Shown: positions 8,288-16,554 of the stretch, in pieces
Layout: every line of letters begins with the position of its first letter
How positions within the stretch are numbered: the first letter of the stretch is position 1
DNA from: Nocardia iowensis
Lineage (GTDB): Bacteria; Actinomycetota; Actinomycetes; Mycobacteriales; Mycobacteriaceae
Length of the DNA stretch: 64,000 nucleotides
Assembly (NCBI RefSeq): GCF_019222765.1
Contig: NZ_CP078145.1
Coordinates: 5,084,001-5,148,000 of the forward strand
Reading direction: 5' to 3'
The notes under the pieces: generated by a model
What the model saw: the letters and a program-made list of their open reading frames with translations, nothing else
What the model was told of the DNA's origin: nothing
The model's database searches: none
Translations under genes and position numbers: made by a program

Positions 8288-9350
8288 GGACCGTCGGATC
8301 ATCGGAGTCACCGCCTCGCAGTCCCATGCGAAGACGGGTGAGCAATGGTCGGGGTAGGTAGGTTCGGCGCCCGTTTTCGATCGCGACGTCGCCGCCCGCC
8401 CACTCGGGGTCGGTCGATGAAGGTGCCTGAACGTCTCCGTGTGCGGCCGTACCCTCGCACCGAGTGGTCAACGATCGCCGGAAAGCCTCGTCGATGCTCA
8501 GAAATTCTCGACTGTCGGCAAGGTCGCGTTTCGCGTCGTCGTCCCGGGTGATCAGATCGTGGGCCAAACTCTCCGCCAAAGCTGTCACGGTGCTCGACGG
8601 CACACCGGTTATGCCCGCGACGAGCCGCCCCACCAACCAGGTGGGCACCAAGGGGAGACGGATCTGAGTGCGTCGCAGGCCCGCGACGCGGGCGTACCTT
8701 TGCAGAAGTTCGGGGTAGGTGAGGATTTCGCCACCGCCGATATCGTAGGCCTGGTTGCGCGGTTCACCGGTCACGCTCGCGCACAACAGATGCACCACAT
8801 CTTCGACGGCGATCGGCTGCACCCGCCGGTCCATCCAAGTCGGAATGGGCGTGACCGGGACTCGCTCGGTCATTTTGCGCACGATCTCGAACGATGTCGA
8901 GCCCGCACCGATGATGATCGCGGCCCGCAGCACGGTCGTGGGAACCGGCGAGTTCAGAAAGGTCTCTTCCACCATCTGCCGTGACCGCAGATGGTCGGAC
9001 AATTCCTCACCGACCGGGATGAGCCCGGACAGATAGACGATGCGCCGCACGCCATTGGCCGTAGCCGCGGCGGCGACGGCTTCGGCCGCTTCGGCGTCCT
9101 TTCGGATGAAGTCGCCGCCCGCCATGGAATGGACGAGATAGATGATCGTATCGATACCGCGCGTGGCGGTATCGATGGTGGCCGGGTTTTCGACGTCGAA
9201 TTCACGTGCGGCGACCTCAGCTCCCCAACCGAACCGGCGGCAAGACTCGGGATCCCGCATGGCCGCGAAGACCGTATGGCCCTCTGTGAGCAAGGCTGGT
9301 ATCAATCGCGAACCCACATAGCCTGAAGCACCGGTAACGAGGATGCGCAT
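8223..9350 (-). CDS. NAD(P)-binding atypical SDR (NmrA/epimerase-like)
   Basis: A 375-residue protein with an N-terminal Rossmann motif MRILVTGASGYVGSRLIPAL, a DTIIYLVHSM and YLSGLIP pattern, and C-terminal substrate region WMDRRVQPIAVEDVVHLL / YDIGGGEILTYPELL. This is the layout of extended or atypical SDRs annotated as NAD(P)H-binding or DUF2867-associated; the canonical YxxxK is not obvious, so the reaction cannot be named. The start at ATG 9350 is set by AGGAGA 5 bases upstream. The C-terminal 60 residues are charged and overlap the CPBP gene antisense. Confidence 0.82.
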   Translation of the reverse strand: MRILVTGASGYVGSRLIPALLTEGHTVFAAMRDPESCRRFGWGAEVAAREFDVENPATIDTATRGIDTIIYLVHSMAGGDFIRKDAEAAEAVAAAATANGVRRIVYLSGLIPVGEELSDHLRSRQMVEETFLNSPVPTTVLRAAIIIGAGSTSFEIVRKMTERVPVTPIPTWMDRRVQPIAVEDVVHLLCASVTGEPRNQAYDIGGGEILTYPELLQRYARVAGLRRTQIRLPLVPTWLVGRLVAGITGVPSSTVTALAESLAHDLITRDDDAKRDLADSREFLSIDEAFRRSLTTRCEGTAAHGDVQAPSSTDPEWAGGDVAIENGRRTYLPRPLLTRLRMGLRGGDSDDPTVLMEPEKPKAMRTAGTRTRSHE

Positions 9351-9567
9351 AACGTCTCCTTCGCGTCTTCCTGCTGAGTGGGTTTTACCGCGACCGCCCT
9401 CCATCCTCTCACTTTGGTGACCATGTGGCTATCTGATAAAAATGCAGGTTATCCGGTATTTGCTGGGCTATCAGTGATCCATGGCAAGTATTTAGCAAGA
9501 TGGTCGGCGTGCGGTCGGGAAATCACAAGCCAGCTGGGAAACCGCCAGGCGTTGGTGCCCCGCGTAT

Positions 9568-10569
9568 CTATGGACGACGAGTGCCGCGGGCAGCCTTGGG
9601 AAGTTCGGCGGTGACGCGGCCCGCGGCCTTGACCGTGGCCAAAACGGGTGTGGTCTCCAGCGTTCGGATGGCACCGATATTGCCGAGGCGACGGGTCAGA
9701 TAGTGGTGCAAGGCGCCCGGGTCGGGGCACATCGCTTGCGCCACCAAGTTGCTCGGGCCGGTGGTTGCGTGTACGAAGGCGAGTTCGGGATGCTGGGCCA
9801 ATTCCATGCCGACCTGGTCGAGTTGGCCGGGTGCGACCGACATCCACAGCAGCGCTTGGACATTGGCGCCGAAAAGGGTGTCATCGGCTTGGACATCGAA
9901 GAAGATCTCGTCGCGTCCCCGTAAATCGGCCAGCCGTCGCGCGACGGTCGCCGGTGACCACCCGGTGGCGGCGGCCAACTCGGCCAACCCCGCCCGTCCA
10001 TCGGCCTGTAGTGAGGTCAGCAGGACATCGTCGGCGCTGGACACAGCCCGTCCGGACATCGGCTTGCCGTAGCGCGGCTCTAGCTGACCCTGCTGTTGCT
10101 CGTTCAGTGCCGCGATCTGTCCGCGCCACGGGGTCGGGCCGCCCAGGTAGGTGTGCAGCACGTAATGGGCCGATACCGTCGCGATGCCCGCGGTGCGGGG
10201 TATGTCTTTCAGCAGCAACGAGTGCGCCGCGTCCGCTTGGCGTGGAATGCGCACGATGAGCAGGATTTCCGTGCCGCCGGACAGCAGTTTGATCCATGAG
10301 GTGTCCGGCCTGCGGGCCAGCGAATGCGCGAGCGTGCGAGCCGCCGCGGTGGTGGCGCCCAGGCGTACCAGCCAGCGCGTGTGGTCGTCGCGCTCCAGGT
10401 GGCTCAGGCCGACCACCCGCAGGCCTGCCTCGGCGCGCAACCGCCGATAGCGGCGAGCCACGGTCTGTGTCGATACGCCCAGCACCTCGCCGATGCGATT
10501 GAACGGTGCGCGGCCGTCGATGTGCAGGGCATGGACGATGCCTCGGTCCAGCTCATCGATGGTGGTCAT
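9568..10569 (-). CDS. Lrp/AsnC-family transcriptional regulator (duplicated)
   Basis: 333 residues, about twice the usual Lrp length: two winged-HTH plus ligand-domain units in tandem. The first HTH is LDRGIVHALHIDGRAPFNRIGEVLGVSTQTVARRYRRL; the second begins near residue 175 (DVLLTSLQADGRAGLAELAAATGWSPATVARRLADLR). Each is followed by a RAM-like alpha/beta segment (WIKLLSGGTEILLIVRIP; FVHATTGPSNLVAQAMC). Start ATG 10569 has GAGGGAA upstream. It is divergent from the SDR gene at 10704 across a 134-base region, which it most likely controls. Confidence 0.9.
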   Translation of the reverse strand: MTTIDELDRGIVHALHIDGRAPFNRIGEVLGVSTQTVARRYRRLRAEAGLRVVGLSHLERDDHTRWLVRLGATTAAARTLAHSLARRPDTSWIKLLSGGTEILLIVRIPRQADAAHSLLLKDIPRTAGIATVSAHYVLHTYLGGPTPWRGQIAALNEQQQGQLEPRYGKPMSGRAVSSADDVLLTSLQADGRAGLAELAAATGWSPATVARRLADLRGRDEIFFDVQADDTLFGANVQALLWMSVAPGQLDQVGMELAQHPELAFVHATTGPSNLVAQAMCPDPGALHHYLTRRLGNIGAIRTLETTPVLATVKAAGRVTAELPKAARGTRRP

Positions 10570-10703
10570 TTCCCTCAATATTCCAGGCCGGGTGGAAAAT
10601 ATCGACAAACTTGGGCTCGCACGTGGAGTGGTAGCTCGGTCGGATCGATGCTGGTCGAGTCGCGGGACTGGCCGCGACGCCCACGAACCGACAAAGGATG
10701 GTC

Positions 10704-11552
10704 ATGATTCTCGTAACTGGCGCTACCGGCACTGTCGGCCGCTCACTTGTCCACCAGCTCGTCGCCGCGCAGGTGCCGGTGCGCGCGTTGACGCGGCGAC
10801 CGGCCGCCGCGAAACTTCCCGATGTCGTCGATGTGGTCGCTGGCGATTTAAGCAAGCCCGCCGACATCGCCGCGGCGCTGCGCGGCGTCGACCGGGTCTT
10901 CCTGCTCTCCACCGGTCCCGACATCCCCACCCACGACGCGAACCTGATTCGCGAGGCCGCGCGTGCCGGAGTCGCGCACGTGGTCAAACTGTCCTCCGGC
11001 CGCACCGGCGACGACACTGCCACCGACCCCATTCCGAGCTGGCACCGCCTCGGTGAACAAGCGCTGCGCGACAGCGGCATCGGGTGGACCATCCTCGGTC
11101 CACTCGGCTTCATGGCCAACGCGCTGCACTGGGCCGGCTCGATTCGCAGCCAGGACAGCGTGTTCGCCCCCTACGGCCACGGCCGGATCGCGGTCATCGA
11201 CGAAGACGACATCGCGTCCGTGGCCGCCACCGTGCTCACCACCGACGGTCACGACGGGCGCACCTACCGGCTCAGCGGACCGGAGGCATTGACGCCCCGC
11301 GAGATGACCGGCATTCTCGGGGACCTTCTGGGCAGACCGCTACGGTTTGTCGAAGTGGAGCCCGCCGTCGCCCGTCAGGCGATCCTGGACCACGGACAGA
11401 CCGAGGTCATGACCGACGCGATCATGGCGCTGCGCGCCACGGCACTGGAGTCGTTCACCTCCGCCGTACACCCGACAGTCAGCGAAGTCACCGGCCGCCG
11501 ACCGAATTCGTTCCGGGAGTGGGCCACTCGGCACATCGCCGACTTCACCTGA
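10704..11552 (+). CDS. NmrA-type NAD(P)-binding oxidoreductase
   Basis: 282 residues: MILVTGATGTVGRSLVHQL Rossmann head, VDRVFLLSTGPDI, HVVKLSSGRTGDD, then WTILGPLGFMANAL and IDEDDIASVAATVL, the standard layout of NmrA/SDR-a quinone-reductase-like proteins (QorB type). The AAAGGATGG 6-12 bases upstream favours ATG 10704 over ATG 10698. It is transcribed away from the Lrp-family regulator, a common regulator/target pair. Substrate unknown. Confidence 0.85.
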   Translation: MILVTGATGTVGRSLVHQLVAAQVPVRALTRRPAAAKLPDVVDVVAGDLSKPADIAAALRGVDRVFLLSTGPDIPTHDANLIREAARAGVAHVVKLSSGRTGDDTATDPIPSWHRLGEQALRDSGIGWTILGPLGFMANALHWAGSIRSQDSVFAPYGHGRIAVIDEDDIASVAATVLTTDGHDGRTYRLSGPEALTPREMTGILGDLLGRPLRFVEVEPAVARQAILDHGQTEVMTDAIMALRATALESFTSAVHPTVSEVTGRRPNSFREWATRHIADFT

Positions 11553-11573
11553 CCGGTCGATCCGGTGGTGGCC

Positions 11574-12230
11574 TCAGGTGTCGGACGCGTCGGCGCGAAG
11601 GTACTCCAGGATCGCGAGGACGCGACGATTGTGCGCGGCGCCCGGTGGCAGGTCGAGCTTGGTGAAAATGGCGTTGATGTGCTTTTCCACCGCGCTGCGG
11701 GTGATGTACAGCTCGTCGCAGATCGCGGAATTGCTGTGTCCCTCGGCCATCAGCGTGAGCACCGTGCGCTCACGCTCGGTGAGGCGATTCAGCGGTGATT
11801 CGGCGCGACTGTGCAGCAGTAGCTGGCGCACCACTTCCGGGTCGAACGCGGTGCCGCCGTTACCGACCCGCTCGATGGCGTCGAGGAACGCGTCGATGGC
11901 CGAGACCCGGTCCTTGAGCAGATAACCGATGCCGCCGGTGCCGGTCAGAAACTCTGTCGCGTAACGTCTTTCGATATATTGCGAGAGGACGAGAACGGCT
12001 ACGCCCGGCCAGCGGCTACGGATCTCCATGGCGGCGCGGATGCCCTCATCGATGTGATCGGGTGGCATGCGGACGTCGGCGATCACCAAATCCGGCTGCC
12101 GAACCCGCACGGCGGCAAGCAGTTCGGTGGCGGTGCCGACGGAGTCGATGATTTCATGGCCCTCCGCGGTGAGTAATTGGGCGATGCTCTCCCGCAGCAG
12201 CGCGGAGTCGTCGGCCAGCGTTATCCGCAC
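11574..12230 (-). CDS. NarL/LuxR-family response regulator
   Basis: 218 residues. The receiver domain (residues 1-120) starts MRITLADDSALLRESIAQLL, with the phospho-acceptor Asp in LVIADVRMP and the Lys in GYLLKDRV. The C-terminal LuxR HTH is LNRLTERERTVLTLMAEGHSNSAICDELYITRSAVEKHINAIFTKL (residues about 150-200). The GTG start at 12230 sits 1-9 bases after GGAGGTGCC and overlaps the kinase stop by 10 bases, so the two are translationally coupled. It is the output of the kinase encoded just upstream. Confidence 0.93.
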   Translation of the reverse strand: MRITLADDSALLRESIAQLLTAEGHEIIDSVGTATELLAAVRVRQPDLVIADVRMPPDHIDEGIRAAMEIRSRWPGVAVLVLSQYIERRYATEFLTGTGGIGYLLKDRVSAIDAFLDAIERVGNGGTAFDPEVVRQLLLHSRAESPLNRLTERERTVLTLMAEGHSNSAICDELYITRSAVEKHINAIFTKLDLPPGAAHNRRVLAILEYLRADASDT

Positions 12231-13363
12231 GGCACCTCCACCCGAATGGTCGTCGGGCCGCCCGCCGGACTGTCTATCGCCATATTCCCGTCGAGCGCGG
12301 TGATCCGCGCGGCGATGCCGGTGAGGCCGTGACCGCTCGGGTCGGCCCCACCGCGGCCATCGTCGCGGACGAGCATGGTGAGCGAACCAGCTCCTTGCGT
12401 GACGGTGATGTCGACGCGCTGCGCCGCGGCGTGCTTGATGACGTTCGTGATCGCCTCGCTCGCAGTGAAATAGCACGCCGACTCCACCGGCCGCGGTGGC
12501 CGCCGCGTGAGCCGATAGTCGATGTGTGTCGGCACGGGCGTGCGGTCGGCCAAGGCGTCCAGCGCACTGCGCAGTCCGTCGCGGTCCAGCATGGCCGGGT
12601 AGACGCGCCAGGAGACCGCGCGGAGATCGTCGAGGATGTTGCGCGTTTCCACGAGCGCCCGGCGATGCATATCGGCCTGCTGCCGTGGCTCGGATTCGCG
12701 TTCGGCCCGGCCGAGCAGAATCGACAGGGCGACGACGCGTTGCTGGACCCCGTCGTGGATGTCGCGTTCGATGCGGCGCCGCTCCTCGTCGATCGCCTCG
12801 ATCACCTCGGCCCGTGCCGAGGTGAGCTGGACGACACGTTGCTCCAGTTCACCGGACCCCGGGCGGGAGAACAGATTCCACAAGCGCACCTCCATGCCGA
12901 CGATGCCGATGAGTCCTTGCGCGGCCAGGTACATCAGTACCAGACCGGGCAGCACCAACACGGCGGCGGTCATCCACGTCACGCGGCCCGGCTCAGGGGC
13001 ATCCATGACCGGGACCGCGCCGCCCGTCACGGCGCCGATCAGCACGCTCACCGCGACCACCAGGCCCGCGACGATCAGCATGAGGATGATCGCGGTCAGC
13101 GCGCCGACCAGTGCGCGCACCGCAAGATACCCCGCCGCACGGTGACCCGTCGGGTGGCCGCGAAGCGGGGCGCTGGACAGGTTCGCCAACCTGCACTGCT
13201 CCAACGCGACGACCGACTGCGCCGCCCGCGGCGCGAACAGTCCTCCGGCCATTCCGGCAAGGTCCACCGGAACCATCAGCACGCCGAGTCCCAAGCCCAC
13301 GGCGATACGCCCCGCGCGACGTGCTCCCCGGACCTTGGCCTCGGTGGGCAATGTCGTCGTCAT
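12221..13363 (-). CDS. Sensor histidine kinase (HisKA_3 type)
   Basis: 380 residues from ATG 13363. Several transmembrane segments lie in the first 180 residues (GLGVLMVPVDLAGMAGGLF; ALVGALTAIILMLIVAGLVVAVSVLIG, given as a region; AAVLVLPGLVLMYLAAQGL), with an intervening sensor-like part. The dimerisation/phospho-acceptor helix is IERDIHDGVQQRVVALSILLGRAE with its His, and the ATPase domain has ASEAITNVIKHAAAQ and DDGRGGADPSGHGLTG. This is the LiaS/NarX-like class that partners NarL regulators. Its ATG overlaps the TGA of the DedA gene, forming a DedA-kinase-regulator operon. Confidence 0.9.
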   Translation of the reverse strand: MTTTLPTEAKVRGARRAGRIAVGLGLGVLMVPVDLAGMAGGLFAPRAAQSVVALEQCRLANLSSAPLRGHPTGHRAAGYLAVRALVGALTAIILMLIVAGLVVAVSVLIGAVTGGAVPVMDAPEPGRVTWMTAAVLVLPGLVLMYLAAQGLIGIVGMEVRLWNLFSRPGSGELEQRVVQLTSARAEVIEAIDEERRRIERDIHDGVQQRVVALSILLGRAERESEPRQQADMHRRALVETRNILDDLRAVSWRVYPAMLDRDGLRSALDALADRTPVPTHIDYRLTRRPPRPVESACYFTASEAITNVIKHAAAQRVDITVTQGAGSLTMLVRDDGRGGADPSGHGLTGIAARITALDGNMAIDSPAGGPTTIRVEVPCG

Positions 13364-14022
13364 CCTCCGATTCTCGCGTGCCGCCCACGCCGCGCGCCGC
13401 GCACCCGGCGCACCACGAAGATCGTGAGGGCGACCAGAACGGCGAGGATGACGAACTTCTGCAGCACGTCGGCGTAGAGCTGCACCGCGTCCCAGTTTTC
13501 GCCGAGGAAGTAACCCGCGAGCACGAATATCGAGTTCCAGATCAGGCTGCCCGCGGCGGTCAGGGCGGTGAAGCGGACAAGGTTCATCCGTTCGATTCCG
13601 GCGGGGATCGAGATCAGGCTGCGGAACAGCGGGATCATCCGCCCGAAGAAGACCGCCTTGGTGCCGTGCCGGTCGAACCACGCCTCGGCCTTGTCGACAT
13701 CCGAGACACGCATCAAGGGCATCCGTGCCACGATGCGCCGCGTCCGGTCGCGTCCGAGCAGCGCGCCGAGCCCGTAGAGCACGAGGGCGCCGACAATCGA
13801 CCCCGCCGTCGTCCAGAGCAGCGCCTCGGCCAGGCCGAATTCGCCACGGCTGGCGGTGAATCCGGCCAACGGCAGGATCACCTCGCTCGGCAACGGCGGG
13901 AAGAGGTTTTCCAGGGCGATCGCAATGCCTGCGCCGGGACTGCCCATGGTCTCCATCACGTGCACTGCCCAGCCCGCGATGCCCGAGAGTTCGCTGCCGG
14001 TCGAATCCGTTGTCATATCCAT
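13360..14022 (-). CDS. DedA/VTT-domain membrane protein
   Basis: 220 residues with about five hydrophobic segments. Hallmarks of the DedA family (now regarded as undecaprenyl-phosphate or phospholipid flippases): ENLFPPLPSEVILPLAGF, TAGSIVGALVLYGLGALLGRD, and the FFGRMIPLFRSLISIPAG arginine motif, followed by FTALTAAGSLIWNSIFVLAGYFLGENW. Start ATG 14022 (MDMTTDS) or 14016. First gene of a three-gene operon with a membrane kinase and a LuxR regulator, which fits a cell-envelope stress unit. Confidence 0.92.
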   Translation of the reverse strand: MDMTTDSTGSELSGIAGWAVHVMETMGSPGAGIAIALENLFPPLPSEVILPLAGFTASRGEFGLAEALLWTTAGSIVGALVLYGLGALLGRDRTRRIVARMPLMRVSDVDKAEAWFDRHGTKAVFFGRMIPLFRSLISIPAGIERMNLVRFTALTAAGSLIWNSIFVLAGYFLGENWDAVQLYADVLQKFVILAVLVALTIFVVRRVRGARRGRHARIGG

Positions 14023-14171
14023 GGCGTCGACGCTAGGAACGCGGCGCGGTCCGGACACTGGTGCCGACCACCCGACACCGGCGGTACAACCGCACCCGCG
14101 GGGTAGGGTTTTCCACACCAAAGGTGCGGGGACTACCGTATCGTCCTCGCGTCAGCTCGGGCTTAGCGTCG

Positions 14172-15281
14172 ATGATCATGCGGAAGAAGCTGTTTCGAAT
14201 CACGATGGTGACGTGCGCGGTCATAATCGCGGTGGCACTGCTATTCGTGCTGGTCCTCGTCACACAACGGGAGCAGGTCCTCGCCTTCACCGTGCGCCGC
14301 ACCGCCGGATGGACGAATACCGATGTAATTCTGCGGGTTTCGGACTCGGGACAGTCGCAGGTGTGGGTGACGAGCGGCGCCGGTGTCACACACAACGGAC
14401 CACTCGGTGCCGCCAGCCGATTCCGAATCGGCAGTATCACCAAAACCTTCGTCGCCACAGTGGTGTTGCAACTGGTGGACGAGGGGCGGATCGCGCTCGA
14501 CAGGCCGATTGCCGAGCAATTGCCGGGGATGGTGCCCGACGGGGAGCGAATCACCGTGCGGCAGTTGCTGAACCACACCAGCGGCCTGTACGACTACATG
14601 AAAGACCCTGGCATGTCGACCAACCGTTGGCGCGGCAGCGAGCGTTTCATCGGATATCAGCCACAACAGTTGCTGGAGGCGGCCTTTCGCCACGCCCCCT
14701 ATTTCGCACCCGGGACCCGGTTCCGCTACTCCAACACCAACTACATCGTGCTGGGCACGCTGATCGAGCACGTCACGGGAAGCAGCTACGGGGACGAGAT
14801 CGCCCGCCGCATCCTGGAACCATTGAGACTGTCCCACACCATAATTCCGGGTAACGACCCAGCCATACCGGCTCCGGCGATCCGCGCCCATCGCACGCTC
14901 GACGGCGGAACGACCGCCGATGTCACCGAGATGAATCCCTCTCTGGACTGGGCCGCAGGCGAAATGCTGTCCACGACGGCAGATCTCGACACGTTCCTCG
15001 AAGCCCTGCTCTCGGGCAAGCTGACAAGCGGACAGTCGCTCGCGGAGATGATGCGCACGGTGCCGATGGGCATGGGATTCCACTACGGCCTCGGCATCCA
15101 GCGTTTCGACCCACCGTGCGGTGGGCCGGTCTGGGGCCACGGCGGCGAACTGCTCGGTTACCTGGCTTTCGCGTACCGGTCCCCCGCAGGGCGAGCCATG
15201 TCCATGGTCATCGCCTCTGCCCATTCCTCGGACGCGATACCCCTGTACGCGACTGTCACCGCCACGTTCTGCCTCGCCTGA
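14172..15281 (+). CDS. Class C beta-lactamase-like serine hydrolase / D-Ala-D-Ala carboxypeptidase
   Basis: 369 residues with an N-terminal membrane anchor (ITMVTCAVIIAVALLFVLVLV) followed by an extracytoplasmic beta-lactamase-related domain. Catalytic motifs: SITK (SxxK, in RIGSITKTFVATVVLQ), YSN (YxN, in RFRYSNTNYIVLGTLIE), and HGGELLGY in place of KTG. RQLLNHTSGL is a further family landmark. No Shine-Dalgarno is obvious before ATG 14172; ATG 14178 (MRKKLF) is an alternative. It could be a peptidoglycan carboxypeptidase, an esterase or a peptidase; the family does not decide. Confidence 0.88.
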   Translation: MIMRKKLFRITMVTCAVIIAVALLFVLVLVTQREQVLAFTVRRTAGWTNTDVILRVSDSGQSQVWVTSGAGVTHNGPLGAASRFRIGSITKTFVATVVLQLVDEGRIALDRPIAEQLPGMVPDGERITVRQLLNHTSGLYDYMKDPGMSTNRWRGSERFIGYQPQQLLEAAFRHAPYFAPGTRFRYSNTNYIVLGTLIEHVTGSSYGDEIARRILEPLRLSHTIIPGNDPAIPAPAIRAHRTLDGGTTADVTEMNPSLDWAAGEMLSTTADLDTFLEALLSGKLTSGQSLAEMMRTVPMGMGFHYGLGIQRFDPPCGGPVWGHGGELLGYLAFAYRSPAGRAMSMVIASAHSSDAIPLYATVTATFCLA

Positions 15282-15448
15282 TCGGCCGGAGCCATGGCGG
15301 CATCGATGGGCCGGTGTCGGCGGAACAACCACGCTCCCATGGCTACACGCCGGTAGTATGGGTAGATGATTGCGGTCCGCCGGAAAGCACTTCCACCGTT
15401 GGGTTTACGCGATTCCGGCAAGCGAACTCCGTACTCGCGGCGGCGCTG

Positions 15449-16543
15449 ATGTCGAGCCCCGCGCCCGCCTCCGCCGCCGGGGCAACCGAGGCGGACAAGG
15501 TCTATGTCGCCAACAGCGGCAGGGACTTCGACGGCGAGGTCGGCCCGCACAACATCGCGATCTTCACGGTCCGCGCCGACGGCGGGTTGACACCGTTCGG
15601 CGATCCGGTGCCCACCGGCATGGGTGCCCGCAGCCTCGAGTTCAGCCCGAACGGGCGCTTCGCATATCTCGCAGCCATCGAGGAGAACGCCGTCTATTCT
15701 TACGCGGTGGACCGTGCCGGTGGTCTCACCGGGTTCTCGCCGGTGCGCACCGGCGGGCGGTCACCGTTCGGTCTGGCCGTCGCGCCCGACGGCCGCTCGC
15801 TGTACACAGCGAACATCGGCAGCGGCACTGTCGCAACCTTTCGCGTGCGCGAAAGCGGTGTGCCGGTGCTGGCTGGAACTACCGCCACAGAGCAGCCCAA
15901 TCCCCGAAACGTGTTGGTCAGTCGAGACGGCCAGTTCCTGTTCGTCAGCCATGGCTTGCCGAACAGTGCCGGACCGGACGCACTCGTGCTCTTCCCCATC
16001 CTGCCCGGCGGCACGCTCGACCGCCCGCGGCCATCGGTCGCTATCGGCGGCGGAGGCACCGGGATGGCCCGCACGCCGGACGGCCGTTTCCTCTACATCG
16101 CTTGTTCCGGCACCAACGATGTGTACGCGTTCCACGTCGGCCGGAATGGTGCTTTGAATCCTGTTCCCGGGCAGCCGTTCCCCGCGCCACGCACACCGGA
16201 AGGTGTGACGGTCACGCCCGACGGCACGCGTCTCTACGTGACGAGCGTGGCCAGTCAGCCCGAGCCCAACCCTACCGAGGCCGGGGTGTGGACCTTCGCC
16301 ATCAGCGACGACGGCGCTCTGGACCCGCTCGGTCCACGGATCGGTCCCGGCCTGGGGCCCGGGGTGGTCGCGGCAGCAGACGGAGAGCGCCTATACACCG
16401 GCAACTTCTTCGGCAACACCGTGTCTGCCTTCACCATCGCCACCGGTCCCCCGGAGGAGATCGCCGACTCGCCCTACTCCTCGCGGGGAACCGCTCCCGG
16501 GTTCGACGCCGTCGCGATCCGACCCCGAACTACGAGGGAATAG
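15449..16543 (+). CDS. Secreted beta-propeller (lactonase-family/YncE-like) protein
   Basis: About 365 residues made of repeated propeller blades: FSPNGRFAYLAAIEEN, VAPDGRSLYTANIGSG, VSRDGQFLFVSHG, RTPDGRFLYIACSGTN, VTPDGTRLYVTSVAS, each the DGxxLYV strand of YVTN/lactonase_7-bladed propellers. The first in-frame ATG (15449) lies inside what looks like a signal peptide (ANSVLAAALMSSPAPASAAG), whose N-terminal part continues upstream in frame without any ATG, GTG or TTG. The true start is therefore unclear. Probably exported. Substrate unknown; a 6-phosphogluconolactonase role is possible but not indicated. Confidence 0.8.
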   Translation: MSSPAPASAAGATEADKVYVANSGRDFDGEVGPHNIAIFTVRADGGLTPFGDPVPTGMGARSLEFSPNGRFAYLAAIEENAVYSYAVDRAGGLTGFSPVRTGGRSPFGLAVAPDGRSLYTANIGSGTVATFRVRESGVPVLAGTTATEQPNPRNVLVSRDGQFLFVSHGLPNSAGPDALVLFPILPGGTLDRPRPSVAIGGGGTGMARTPDGRFLYIACSGTNDVYAFHVGRNGALNPVPGQPFPAPRTPEGVTVTPDGTRLYVTSVASQPEPNPTEAGVWTFAISDDGALDPLGPRIGPGLGPGVVAAADGERLYTGNFFGNTVSAFTIATGPPEEIADSPYSSRGTAPGFDAVAIRPRTTRE

Positions 16544-16554
16544 ACACATCCGGT

